From the NCBI GenBank assembly GCA_046723735.1, contig JBKOVB010000031.1, forward strand, positions 1 through 40,536: a DNA stretch of 40,536 nucleotides, written 5' to 3'. Origin of the DNA: RYN-111 sp046723735 (GTDB lineage Bacteria; Actinomycetota; Actinomycetes; Mycobacteriales; SCTD01). This document shows, one piece after another, positions 21,792 to 29,510 of this stretch (position 1 is its first letter; each line of letters opens with the position of its first letter). Made by a program: the position numbers and the translations under genes. Below the pieces are notes generated by a model. The model ran no database searches. It was not told the origin of the DNA and saw nothing but the letters and a program-made list of their open reading frames with translations.

Positions 21792-23581
21792 CTGTGTCGG
21801 CAATCCGGCCGCGCCCTTACCAGCAGGAGGGGATCGACGCGACCGAGCAGGCATGGGACCGCGGCGTCCGCCGGCCGGCCGTGGTCTGGGCGACCGGGCT
21901 CGGGAAGACGGTCCTGTTCGCGTTCCTCGTGCAGCGGTTTCTCGAGCGCTACCCGGACCGCCGGATTGTCATCCTCGCGCACCGCACCGAGCTTATCGAT
22001 CAGGCGCAAGCCAAGCTGCTCGCGGTCGCCCCGTACCTCGCGTCGGTGATCGGCCTGGTGAAGGCCACGCGTAACCAGACCTTGAAGCGCATCGTGCTCT
22101 CGTCCCCGCAGACCTTGAAGACGCTCAACCGGCGCCGGCAGCTGCTCAACGTGGGTTTGGTGATCGTGGATGAGTGCCACCACTACGCCGCGCCGAGCTT
22201 CCGCGAGGTGCTCGAGCACTTCCTTGACCAAGATCCCGCCTGCGTCGCGCTCGGCGTGACTGCCACCATGAGCCGCAGCGACCGGCGCTCGCTCGGCGCG
22301 ATCTGGCAAGAGATCGTGCATGAGCGCGGTATCGACTTCGGTATCGCGAACGGCTTCCTGGTCCGGCCGCGCGGCATCCGGGTGCGCATTGATGCGCTCG
22401 ACATGCGCGCGGTGCGCAAGAAGGGCGGCGACTACGAACCCGACGCGTACGGGGACGCGCTCATCGCCGCCATGGCGCCTAAGAAGATCGCCGAAGCGCT
22501 GCGCGAGCACGCCCCGAACGGGCGGATTCTCCTGTTCGCCCCGAACATCGAGAGCGCGGACGCTATGGCCGAAGCGACCGCAAGCGCCGGCTTCCGCTCC
22601 GAGTCGATCAACTACAAGACCCCGGCCGCCCGGCGCCGCGCAGTGCTCGAGACATTCGAGGACGAGGGCAGTGATCTGCAGGTCGTCGCCAATCCGACCA
22701 TGCTCACCGAGGGGCTCGATAACTCGTTGATCGATGTGGTTGTGCCGCGACACACGACGCACAACGGCCTGTACGTGCAGATGATCGGCCGGGCCTTGCG
22801 GCCGCGGTTCGGCAAGGCGAGCGCGCTCGTCCTCGACCCCTACGGCGCGACTGAGACCAACACGTTGCAGGCGCAGATTGACCTGTTCGGGCCGGACGAG
22901 GATGACGAGACGCTCGAGCGCGACCCCTGCATGTGCCGCAACGGCATCCTGCTCACGACCGATACGCCGCTGTGCGGTTGCCGGCGCAACGGCTGCGCCG
23001 AGGACTGCGCGTGCGGGGGCGGGCGCCGCCCGGGGAGCAAGTTCCGGGTGTCGTGTGGCTGCGTCTGGCCAGAGGCCGAGGTGCTCGCGGCCGATGATCC
23101 CGTGTACGCGGACGGGCGGCTCATCACCGAGCCAGTCGACCTTTTTCACGGCTCCAAAGTGCAGTGGCTCTCGACCGCAGGCGGCACGCACTTCCTGCCG
23201 GCCGGTGAGCGGTACATCGCGATCGTGCCGGGCGAGATCGTGCACACATGGGACGTGGTGGCCATGCACCGGTATCGCGCCGGCGACCCGAACGAAACAC
23301 GCTGGATACAGCGGGGCGTCACCGATCTCGGGTTCGCGCAGGCGTGGGCTGAGGCTGACGTGCGCCCGGGGGAGGGCGCAACCGCGCTGCGCGGCCGGTC
23401 GTGGCGTGCCGAGGAGCCGACCGAGGTGCAGTGGAAACGTGCCGAGTCCCTCGGCATCAAGCGCACCATGGTCGGGCAGGTGCACAAGGGGGAGCTCACC
23501 AACATGATCACGCAGGCTGAGGCCACGGTCCGGATCGACTTCCGGGTTGCCTACCTCAAGGCGGCGCAGCGCCATGGCTGA
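21788..23581 (+). CDS. SF2 DEAD/DEAH-type helicase with Cys-rich C-terminus
   Basis: 597 residues. The motifs run in order: RPYQQEGI near the N-terminus, Walker A ATGLGKT (about 35-41), DECHH (about 128-132), TATMSR (about 158-163), then the second RecA domain with GRILLFAPNIESADAM and motif VI QMIGRALRP (about 331-339). This is the Rad25/RecG-like UvrB-ResIII layout. Residues about 380-425 hold many Cys (CMCRNG..., CGCRRNGCAEDCACGGG, CGCVWPE), a likely zinc region not found in the basic fold. It would unwind the phage origin or forks. The GTG start at 21788 overlaps the upstream stop. Confidence 0.9.
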   Translation: MTVSAIRPRPYQQEGIDATEQAWDRGVRRPAVVWATGLGKTVLFAFLVQRFLERYPDRRIVILAHRTELIDQAQAKLLAVAPYLASVIGLVKATRNQTLKRIVLSSPQTLKTLNRRRQLLNVGLVIVDECHHYAAPSFREVLEHFLDQDPACVALGVTATMSRSDRRSLGAIWQEIVHERGIDFGIANGFLVRPRGIRVRIDALDMRAVRKKGGDYEPDAYGDALIAAMAPKKIAEALREHAPNGRILLFAPNIESADAMAEATASAGFRSESINYKTPAARRRAVLETFEDEGSDLQVVANPTMLTEGLDNSLIDVVVPRHTTHNGLYVQMIGRALRPRFGKASALVLDPYGATETNTLQAQIDLFGPDEDDETLERDPCMCRNGILLTTDTPLCGCRRNGCAEDCACGGGRRPGSKFRVSCGCVWPEAEVLAADDPVYADGRLITEPVDLFHGSKVQWLSTAGGTHFLPAGERYIAIVPGEIVHTWDVVAMHRYRAGDPNETRWIQRGVTDLGFAQAWAEADVRPGEGATALRGRSWRAEEPTEVQWKRAESLGIKRTMVGQVHKGELTNMITQAEATVRIDFRVAYLKAAQRHG

Positions 23582-23741
23582 GCCGGGGACGAGTTGGAGC
23601 GCGTTTGGCAAGTGCGATCGCTGCGGGCAGCCTACGGGCAAGCCGTGCAGGAGCATGCGCGGCGTGCCGCGCGGTTGGTATCCCAACCGCACCGCGCCGT
23701 TGAAACTGCCGCATAGGGGCAGGCCGATCCGTCGTGGCTGA
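23574..23741 (+). CDS. small zinc-finger protein
   Basis: 55 residues; CDRCGQPTGKPCRSMRGVPRGWYPNRTAPLKLPHRGRP holds Cys residues in the C-x2-C...C pattern seen in small actinophage zinc-binding proteins that pair with DNA-processing genes. The start overlaps the helicase end, and the stop overlaps the next gene's GTG. Confidence 0.6.
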   Translation: MAEPGTSWSAFGKCDRCGQPTGKPCRSMRGVPRGWYPNRTAPLKLPHRGRPIRRG

Positions 23742-24003
23742 TCACGTGTGGGAGGAGCGTTACGAGCATCACTTGCTCGTCCGGCTCGTCTGCGGTCGCT
23801 GCGGCGTAGAGATCGTTCCGGTAGTGGTTATCTGCCCGACTGCCGAGGAAGACGAGGTGCGCGCGCAGCTCGAGCCCGGTCGGATGGTGTGGGGCATGAG
23901 CCACCTGCCGGCCGGACACCGCGAGCTCATGTGGGGGCAGGAGCTCGCGAGCATCACGGGCCAACCGCCATGTACACCACGAGCGATTGAGAGCGGATCA
24001 TGA
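23734..24003 (+). CDS. small hypothetical protein with CxxC motif
   Basis: 89 residues with one CGRC pair (about 20-23) and a His-rich start (ERYEHHLL). The rest is acidic (PTAEEDEVRAQLEPG). The GTG start overlaps the upstream stop region and its TGA overlaps the RusA ATG. Function unknown. Confidence 0.55.
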   Translation: MADHVWEERYEHHLLVRLVCGRCGVEIVPVVVICPTAEEDEVRAQLEPGRMVWGMSHLPAGHRELMWGQELASITGQPPCTPRAIESGS

Positions 24004-24518
24004 TCAGTGTGTGGGTGCCGGGCGCGTCCAAGACCAAGGGCAGCATGAAGCAGCAGCAGCACCCGCGCACCTGTCGGTGCAAGGTATGTGCAACGGGACG
24101 CCGCGGGGGGAGGCTCGTGCAGTCCGTGGAGGGCTCCGAGCAGTGGGCAGCGCTGATCACGCGTGCCGTGTGGGACGCGTACTCGATCGTGAAACGCCCC
24201 CCGGGCGTCGCGTGGCACTGTCCGACCGGCATGGTTTCGGCTCGGCTCACGTTTTGGCTGCCGGTCGAGGATGTGATCGCGGCCGGCGCAGGCGATAACG
24301 ACAAGCTCGAGCGCAACGTGCTCGACGCGTTGACCAAGGCTGGCGCGTACGGCGACGACGTGCAGGTAGTGCACCTCGAGTCGCGCAAGTACCCCGCGCG
24401 AGCGCACCCCGGCCCGGGCGTGCTGATCGAGCTGTGGCCCACTTCGCCTGAGCAGCACCGCGATGATTGGGCCCTGCGGCTACTCGCGCAGGCGCTGCAG
24501 CGGCAGGGCTTGCAGTAA
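24000..24518 (+). CDS. RusA-family Holliday junction resolvase
   Basis: 172 residues. The signature is GDNDKLERNVLDALTKAGAYGDDVQVV (about 98-124), which matches the RusA catalytic core with Asp99, Asp101, and the DD at 119-120. The N-terminal strand opens WVPGASKTKGSMK as in the family. An insert with CRCKVC (25-30) is extra. RusA dimers cut four-way junctions, resolving branched replication or recombination products before packaging. It ends the helicase operon; its last codons overlap the -35 of the next promoter. Confidence 0.85.
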   Translation: MISVWVPGASKTKGSMKQQQHPRTCRCKVCATGRRGGRLVQSVEGSEQWAALITRAVWDAYSIVKRPPGVAWHCPTGMVSARLTFWLPVEDVIAAGAGDNDKLERNVLDALTKAGAYGDDVQVVHLESRKYPARAHPGPGVLIELWPTSPEQHRDDWALRLLAQALQRQGLQ

Positions 24519-24538
24519 TAGTGACGTTCCACTAGGAT
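24510..24538 (+). promoter_or_regulatory. leaderless promoter with embedded operator, site B
   Basis: -35 TTGCAG (24510-24515), 17-base spacer, -10 TAGGAT (24533-24538), 6 bases, ATG at 24545. Operator TAGTGACGTTCCACTA at 24519-24534. The -35 lies at the end of the RusA gene. Confidence 0.85.
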
Positions 24539-24544
24539 TGAGAC

Positions 24545-25105
24545 ATGCGGACTACTGATACGCCAAAGAGTCGCGGCGCCGGGTGCCTGCCGACCATCGT
24601 CGCGGCATTGCTCGCTCTCGTGCTGCCGTTCCTTGCGGCCGGCAGCTGCGACTTCAGCAAAAAGGAGAGCGACGGGGGTGCCGGCAACGCCGCCGATCCG
24701 CCCAAGCAGCCCAACCCCGGCACCGTGCCGACCCCCGTCGCCGGTCCGAAAGACTGGCCGGTGGGGGGTCACGAGTTTTGGGGTTTGGCGGTCACGGTGT
24801 GGGTTGAGGAGCAGTGCCTGCCGTTTTATGTGACGGTGGACGCGACCGACACCACGACCGGGGAGCACATCAACGTCATCTCCTCGGACACCGAGCTTGG
24901 CCTCAGGGTGGGGTTTTCGTACTGGTCGGTGCCCCTCGCGTATCCGGCGCACCACGCCGTGACGGTCACGGTGCACGTGAAGGCGAGCAGGCCGAGCGAG
25001 CACGGATACATCGCGATCCGCGAGGGTGATCGGCCCTACGCCCGGTCGGTCGACTTCAACGGCACCGCGGCGACCGCCATCGAATACCAGAATCAGCGAC
25101 GTTGA
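24545..25105 (+). CDS. secreted lipoprotein, MmpS-like beta fold possible
   Basis: 186 residues. Signal peptide CLPTIVAALLALVLPFL with lipobox AGSC (Cys35), so the product should be a membrane-tethered surface lipoprotein. After a Pro/Gly-rich linker (PPKQPNPGTVPTPVAGPKDWPVGG) comes a beta-rich domain of about 110 residues (VTVWVEEQCLPFYVTVDATDTTTG..., GFSYWSVPLAYPAHHAVTVTVHVKA..., GYIAIREGDRPYARSVDFNG). The strand pattern recalls MmpS-type accessory domains, which is only a visual impression. Leaderless start. Phage surface lipoproteins are often superinfection-exclusion factors; that role is an inference. Confidence 0.7.
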   Translation: MRTTDTPKSRGAGCLPTIVAALLALVLPFLAAGSCDFSKKESDGGAGNAADPPKQPNPGTVPTPVAGPKDWPVGGHEFWGLAVTVWVEEQCLPFYVTVDATDTTTGEHINVISSDTELGLRVGFSYWSVPLAYPAHHAVTVTVHVKASRPSEHGYIAIREGDRPYARSVDFNGTAATAIEYQNQRR

Positions 25106-25590
25106 AGTACCACTACCTGCCGTTGAGCGCGGTTGCCTACGAACGGGCAACCGCGCCCTATCGGCCGGCCGCGCCGCCGACGCACATCGTGCTCGAGACC
25201 CTCGAGCTGCCGTCGCGTGAGGCGCCGGCGCTCGCCCGGAAGGTCGAGGCGGCCGGGGGGTGGGCGCGGTGCATCAAGGTGCTCGCCGAGGAAACGGCCA
25301 CCTGCACGCTCGTCGAGAGCGTCAGCGTGCGGGTACGCCTGCTCGGGCTCGGCGGCTACGCCATGTGGATCGACGGGCGCGCCGCCGGCGCGAGCGTGCT
25401 CCGGCCGTACCGCAAGCGCGTCACGCACGAGCAGCTCGAGGTAGCGCTCGGCCTGCTCACGATCGCGTACGGCACGTGCACGCGGTGGATCATCCCGTGG
25501 GTGCGCCCATGCGGACAAACAGACATTCGGATCAATAAAGACGGATCACTTAGAGCGCACAAAACACCGTGGGGGAGTCACTGCCGATGA
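25102..25590 (+). CDS. hypothetical protein (TTG start)
   Basis: 162 residues. The start is TTG, fixed by overlap with the TGA of the lipoprotein gene. The sequence is mixed (HYLPLSAVAYERATAPYRPAAPPTHIVLETLELPSREAPALARKVEAAGGWARCIKVLAEE..., VTHEQLEVALGLLTIAYGTCTRWI). The C-terminal 30 residues are polar. No family is recognised. Coupled to the membrane gene downstream by an ATGA overlap. Confidence 0.55.
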   Translation: MKYHYLPLSAVAYERATAPYRPAAPPTHIVLETLELPSREAPALARKVEAAGGWARCIKVLAEETATCTLVESVSVRVRLLGLGGYAMWIDGRAAGASVLRPYRKRVTHEQLEVALGLLTIAYGTCTRWIIPWVRPCGQTDIRINKDGSLRAHKTPWGSHCR

Positions 25591-25784
25591 TTGTCAAGTT
25601 GGCGTTGCCTGTATGGATCGCTATCGATCTTTTTTCGAGCTGCGTTGCGGCGTACTGCGCTCTCGACGGGGCGGACGGTTCGGCCATGATCATCGTGCTG
25701 TTTCTGGTGTGGTCCACGGTCTCGCTGTGGCCTGTACTCTCTAGATCAGGCGTTCGGCGGCCCGTGGCCGCCGGCACGAGGTAG
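25587..25784 (+). CDS. small two-TM membrane protein
   Basis: 65 residues. Two hydrophobic helices: VKLALPVWIAIDLFSSCVAAYCAL and MIIVLFLVWSTVSLWPVL, separated by a short polar turn (DGADGSA), and a basic end (RSGVRRP). The third gene of the lipoprotein operon; together they could form a surface or membrane complex. Function unknown. Confidence 0.6.
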   Translation: MIVKLALPVWIAIDLFSSCVAAYCALDGADGSAMIIVLFLVWSTVSLWPVLSRSGVRRPVAAGTR

Positions 25785-25795
25785 AGGGGCTGTCC

Positions 25796-26278
25796 GTGGC
25801 AGCGATCTCGCAGGAGACGCGCGAGGCGGTTGAGCGTGACCTGCGCGATCACTGGGGCGTTGATCAGTCGCTTGTGCAGATCGCGGCCGGAAACGGTGTC
25901 TCGATCACGTCGGTGCGGAACATCGCGCGTCGTGCCGGTATTACGTCTGGCGATGCACAGACGCGGACTAAAAGTGCCCGCGAGCAGCTAAAAGAGCAGA
26001 ACGCGATGCGCCGTGAGCGTCTCTCGGCCGAGCTCCTTGACGTAGCTGAAGGGCTCATTTCGGACTTGCGGGCTCGGCGCGGCACGGTCGTGTCGGGGCT
26101 GTCGTTCGGCGAGCCGGTCGCTCGCCGGTACGACCTGCTCGCCCCCCGCGACGCGCAGGCGCTCGCGACCGCGGCCGGTATCGCCCTCGACAAGCACCGC
26201 ATGCTCGACACCTACGATCAGGACCGCGACACGACCGAGGTCGGCAAGTTCCTCCGGGCGCTGGCTGGCGAGTCGTGA
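25796..26278 (+). CDS. terminase small subunit
   Basis: 160 residues; start GTG. The N-terminal 50 residues fit a helix-turn-helix (ETREAVERDLRDHWGVDQSLVQIAAGNGVSITSVRNIARRAGI) as in small terminases that bind the packaging site. A long charged helix follows (KSAREQLKEQNAMRRERLSAELLDVAEGLISDLRARR), and the C-terminus could bind the large subunit (DKHRMLDTYDQDRDTTEVGKFLRALAGES). It lies about 360 bases before the large subunit. The call rests on the HTH, size and position. Confidence 0.7.
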   Translation: MAAISQETREAVERDLRDHWGVDQSLVQIAAGNGVSITSVRNIARRAGITSGDAQTRTKSAREQLKEQNAMRRERLSAELLDVAEGLISDLRARRGTVVSGLSFGEPVARRYDLLAPRDAQALATAAGIALDKHRMLDTYDQDRDTTEVGKFLRALAGES

Positions 26279-26490
26279 AGTCGCTCTCGGTGCTCGTCGA
26301 CGCGCTCAACCGCGCCGCGCTGCAGAGCGGCATCGTGTACGGCCGGCGCTGCGGCGAGAGAAAGCGCCGGACCGTCGGCGCCGCCGAGCTCGAGGCCGCG
26401 GCCGATGTCGACGAGCGAATCAAGGCGATCCGCGCCCGGGCGGCCGAGCTCGGTGACGCGCGCCTGCTCGAGTTGATCGGCGCGCCGTGA
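26275..26490 (+). CDS. small hypothetical protein in the terminase cluster
   Basis: 71 residues, basic centre (YGRRCGERKRRTVG) and helical acidic end (AAELEAAADVDERIKAIRARAAELGDARLLELIG). GTG start overlaps the small terminase stop. It may help the terminase; no family seen. Confidence 0.5.
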   Translation: MKSLSVLVDALNRAALQSGIVYGRRCGERKRRTVGAAELEAAADVDERIKAIRARAAELGDARLLELIGAP

Positions 26491-26663
26491 TGCGCGCCGG
26501 TCGATGGTTCGTGACGGTCGTCACGCCTGCTACCCCGCGGTGGTTCGTGATCAACCGAATCGGGCAGCCCCGGAAGCTGGTCGGGTTCGTGGTTCGCTGC
26601 GGCCGCCGGCGCATGCTCTCGATCGGGCGGCTCGTCGGTGCGCACCATGACCGCCGACGCTGA
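26490..26663 (+). CDS. very small basic hypothetical protein
   Basis: 57 residues, starting MRAGRWFVTVVTPATPRWFVINRIGQPRKLVGFVV and ending HHDRRR, very rich in Arg. The ATG overlaps the preceding TGA (TGATG) and its end overlaps the large terminase start. Third-base GC is in keeping with a real gene. It fills the gap between its neighbours. Confidence 0.45.
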   Translation: MRAGRWFVTVVTPATPRWFVINRIGQPRKLVGFVVRCGRRRMLSIGRLVGAHHDRRR

Positions 26664-28110
26664 CACGCTCGATCCGTTCCGGTTCAGCAAATTCAAGCCC
26701 CTCGAGCGCGGCAAGCAACGCGACACCTTCACGCTGAGCGGACCGGACGGGACGACCGGGCACATTCTCGAGGGCGCGGTGCGTTCATCGAAAACGGTCG
26801 TGTCGATCATCCGATGGCTGCTGTTCGTGATGGAAGGTCCCCCGGGCGGCCTCGCCATGATCGGCAAAACCGAGCGTTCACTCAAACGCAACGTGCTCGA
26901 CACGATCGTCACACTGCTCGGCCCCAAGCGCGCCAAGATCGTGCAGGGTTCGGGCGTCATGCGTATCTGTGGTCGCGAGGTGTACCTCGCTGGCGCCAAC
27001 GACGAGGCAGCCGTCGCCAAGATCCAAGGCATGACGCTCGTCGGGTTCTACGGCGACGAGGCGCCCACGTGGCCAGAGTCCGTGTTCAACATGGCCCGCA
27101 CCCGGTGCTCGGACCCCGGCGCACAGTGGTTCGTCACGGGCAACCCCGCGGCGAGCACGCACCACATGAAAGTGGATTGGATCGACCGGGCCGCGATTCA
27201 CCTCACACGTGACGGGCGGATCATCCGCCGGCCGCGGCACGACCCGGCGACGCAAGACGTGACCGTGTATTCGTTCACGATCTATGACAATCCACACCTC
27301 ACCAGGCAATTCATCGAGCTCCTCGAGCGCAGCTACACGGGCGTGTTCCGGCGGCGCTACATCCTCGGTGAGTGGTGCCTCGCCGAGGGGGCGATTTACG
27401 ACGCGTGGGACGAGGCGCGGCACGTGCTGCCGTTCAGCCGGATACCACCCCTGCAGCGGTGGATTGGCGCCGGGGTGGACTACGGCACGGTCAACCCGTT
27501 CCACGCGGTCACGCTCGCGCTCGGCCCGCTCCCGAGCCATGTCGAGGCGCGCCCGGGGGAAGGCTCGAGCGCGCTGTACATCACAGCTGAGCATCGGTAC
27601 GAGGCGGGCAAGCGCAACCGGGCGACCGGGCTCATTGCCGGCACCCGGCGCCGCACCGACTTCGAGCACGCGCAGGCGCTGCAGCAATGGCTCCGCCGCG
27701 TGCCCACCCCCGGCGCGCCCGACGTGCACGGGTTCGAGCCCGACCCCCTCGCGGTCGATCCGAGCGCGGCGAGTTTCCGCGTGCAGCTACAGAGCCTCGG
27801 TATGGAGAGCGTCGCCGCCGACAACGCCGTGCTCCCCGGCATTCGCGATATGGCCAGCCTGATTGCGCATGATCGACTGTTCGTGTGCTCGGACGCGTCC
27901 GAGTTCATTCGCGAGGTGCCCGGGTACGTGTGGGATTCGGCGGCCGCGGCTAAGGGCGAAGATAAGCCCCTGAAGGTGGGCGACCATGGCCTTGACGGTG
28001 GCCGGTACATCGCCCGCACCGCCCGCGATGCATGGTGGGATGACGTGTTCCCCGACCAGCTGCCCGGCATGCTTCTCGACCGACTCGGCGCGGCGAGCCT
28101 CGGCGCTTGA
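26638..28110 (+). CDS. terminase large subunit
   Basis: 490 residues (from GTG 26638; ATG 26647 is possible). ATPase: Walker A-like GAVRSSKT (46-53), which lacks the usual second Gly, and Walker B VGFYGDEA (about 134-141). The nuclease domain shows GAGVDYGTVNPFHA (about 277) with the first acid, a middle Asp in FEPDPLAVDPSA, and a last Asp in HGLDGGRY (about 452). This is the PBSX/Terminase_6 layout. It cuts and pumps DNA into procapsids. GGGCGG sits 7 bases before the GTG. Packaging by headful or cohesive ends cannot be read directly, but a circular map favours headful. Confidence 0.9.
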   Translation: MRTMTADADTLDPFRFSKFKPLERGKQRDTFTLSGPDGTTGHILEGAVRSSKTVVSIIRWLLFVMEGPPGGLAMIGKTERSLKRNVLDTIVTLLGPKRAKIVQGSGVMRICGREVYLAGANDEAAVAKIQGMTLVGFYGDEAPTWPESVFNMARTRCSDPGAQWFVTGNPAASTHHMKVDWIDRAAIHLTRDGRIIRRPRHDPATQDVTVYSFTIYDNPHLTRQFIELLERSYTGVFRRRYILGEWCLAEGAIYDAWDEARHVLPFSRIPPLQRWIGAGVDYGTVNPFHAVTLALGPLPSHVEARPGEGSSALYITAEHRYEAGKRNRATGLIAGTRRRTDFEHAQALQQWLRRVPTPGAPDVHGFEPDPLAVDPSAASFRVQLQSLGMESVAADNAVLPGIRDMASLIAHDRLFVCSDASEFIREVPGYVWDSAAAAKGEDKPLKVGDHGLDGGRYIARTARDAWWDDVFPDQLPGMLLDRLGAASLGA

Positions 28111-28135
28111 CCGAATAGTGACGTCCCACTAAAGT
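28107..28135 (+). promoter_or_regulatory. leaderless promoter with embedded operator, site C
   Basis: -35 TTGACC (28107-28112, at the terminase stop), 17-base spacer, -10 TAAAGT (28130-28135), 7 bases, ATG at 28143. Operator TAGTGACGTCCCACTA at 28116-28131. Confidence 0.85.
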
Positions 28136-28142
28136 TGACGTC

Positions 28143-29321
28143 ATGGAAGAATTCACGTACACGGATCATGACAAAGACGCAATCCGGATCTTGCCGCGCC
28201 CGGCGCTCTGCCAGCAGTGCGGACCGGGGAGCGTCATCCTCTGGGGCGCCGGCGCCGCCACCGGAGTGCACCTGCCGCTCATGCAGCAACAGAAACTCAT
28301 GCAGTGGCTGCACGCCAACCTCGTCGAGTACGTGCAGGATACCGAGACCGCGCCACCGACGTTTGAGCCGGAGATGCTCGAGCGGCCGGGCGGGTACCTG
28401 TTCGACGTCGAGATCGGTGACGCCAAGATCAGCATCAGTGACAGCGTGAATCTGGATGCGTTCCAGATGAGCGCACTCATCCGTGCGGCGACGGACGGGC
28501 TTGACAAGCTCGTAAACGGCAACGGCGAGGAGGGCGACAGCGAACACGCGCTGTTCCTCGAGCAGCTCGCCGAAACGCTCGGGTACAAGCTGGACGAGCC
28601 GCAGCACGCAGGCGTCGATTTGCTCTCAGCCGTGCGAGCCCTCGCGTTCCGCATCGACAAGCAGGAGACGGCAATTCAGCAGCTGCACGATCAGCGCGGG
28701 CAGCTCGAGCGCGACCTCTCCAAGGCTCAGGCCGAGTACCGCGTTACCTCGGCAACGCTCGGCAAGATCCGGGTTCACCTTCAGCGCGCACCTAAGAGCG
28801 CGCACGTTGGATCGGACGACATGTCCGACCGGGTGCGCGCGCTCGTCGAGGCCGCGCAGCACCTCGCTGCGGTCCGCAACGAGCTCGCGCGCTACGCGCC
28901 GGTTGGACCGCCGAGCGGCGACGCGGCAGCGCTGCGGCACCTCCTGCAGACGCAGCGCGAGACGATCGCGCAGGCCGATCGCGAGCGCGGCGACGCGATC
29001 CGCGATGCTGGCGACCGCGAGCGTGAGGTGGCGGTGTTGCAGGCTCGGCTTGACGAGCAGCGTGAGCTCACGCAGACGCTGCGCGGGCAGGCCGCGGCCG
29101 CCGAGCGTGAAATTCAGGTATTGCGGACGCAGCTTGGGGCTGCCCGCGAATTCGGCCGTGAGCGCGACGTCCAGGCGAGCCGCGGGCTCGTCCTCGAGCG
29201 CGCGCTGCGTGGGCTGCGCGGCGAGTTCACGAACAGCGAAGGCATGCCGGTCGGGTTCAGGATCGAGGACGAGGGCTCGGCCGAGATCGTGCAGCGCATC
29301 GACGAGGCGCTTGGGGCGTAA
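28143..29321 (+). CDS. coiled-coil hypothetical protein under operator C
   Basis: 392 residues. The first ~160 are mixed, with a CQQC pair (near 23-26) and FDVEIGDAKISISDSVNLDAF. From about 165 to 360 runs a heptad-rich coiled coil (LAFRIDKQETAIQQLHDQRGQLERDLSKAQAEY..., REREVAVLQARLDEQRELTQTLRGQAAAAEREIQVLRTQLGAARE). The end is compact (MPVGFRIEDEGSAEIVQRIDEALGA). It is the only gene of the packaging/head cluster with its own operator-controlled leaderless promoter, so it may be made at a different time. Function unknown. Confidence 0.65.
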   Translation: MEEFTYTDHDKDAIRILPRPALCQQCGPGSVILWGAGAATGVHLPLMQQQKLMQWLHANLVEYVQDTETAPPTFEPEMLERPGGYLFDVEIGDAKISISDSVNLDAFQMSALIRAATDGLDKLVNGNGEEGDSEHALFLEQLAETLGYKLDEPQHAGVDLLSAVRALAFRIDKQETAIQQLHDQRGQLERDLSKAQAEYRVTSATLGKIRVHLQRAPKSAHVGSDDMSDRVRALVEAAQHLAAVRNELARYAPVGPPSGDAAALRHLLQTQRETIAQADRERGDAIRDAGDREREVAVLQARLDEQRELTQTLRGQAAAAEREIQVLRTQLGAAREFGRERDVQASRGLVLERALRGLRGEFTNSEGMPVGFRIEDEGSAEIVQRIDEALGA

Positions 29322-29330
29322 GCTCGGCCC

Positions 29331-29510
29331 ATGGCGGACAGCACAAGAGACGACTCGCCCAACCTCGCGCAGCAGGTCGCGCATGACCTGCTGCGCGTTG
29401 GCGTGCGCGAGTCACAGACGCGCGACGAGGCAGGGCCCGGACCGGTCCGGCTCGTCGTGGATGTGGCCGGCAGCGAGTACAAGATCGAGATCTCGAAGGT
29501 CGAGGCGTAA
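29331..29510 (+). CDS. small hypothetical protein upstream of the endolysin
   Basis: 59 residues, acidic (MADSTRDDSPNLAQQVAHDLLRVGVRESQTRDEAGPGPVRLVVDVAGSEYKIEISKVEA). Ends in two strands. The stop overlaps the endolysin ATG (TAATG). Function unknown. Confidence 0.5.
   Translation: MADSTRDDSPNLAQQVAHDLLRVGVRESQTRDEAGPGPVRLVVDVAGSEYKIEISKVEA

Noticed and set aside
21749..23692. A 647-residue minus-strand frame opposite the helicase
   Set aside because: Antisense shadow; the helicase motifs lie on the plus strand.
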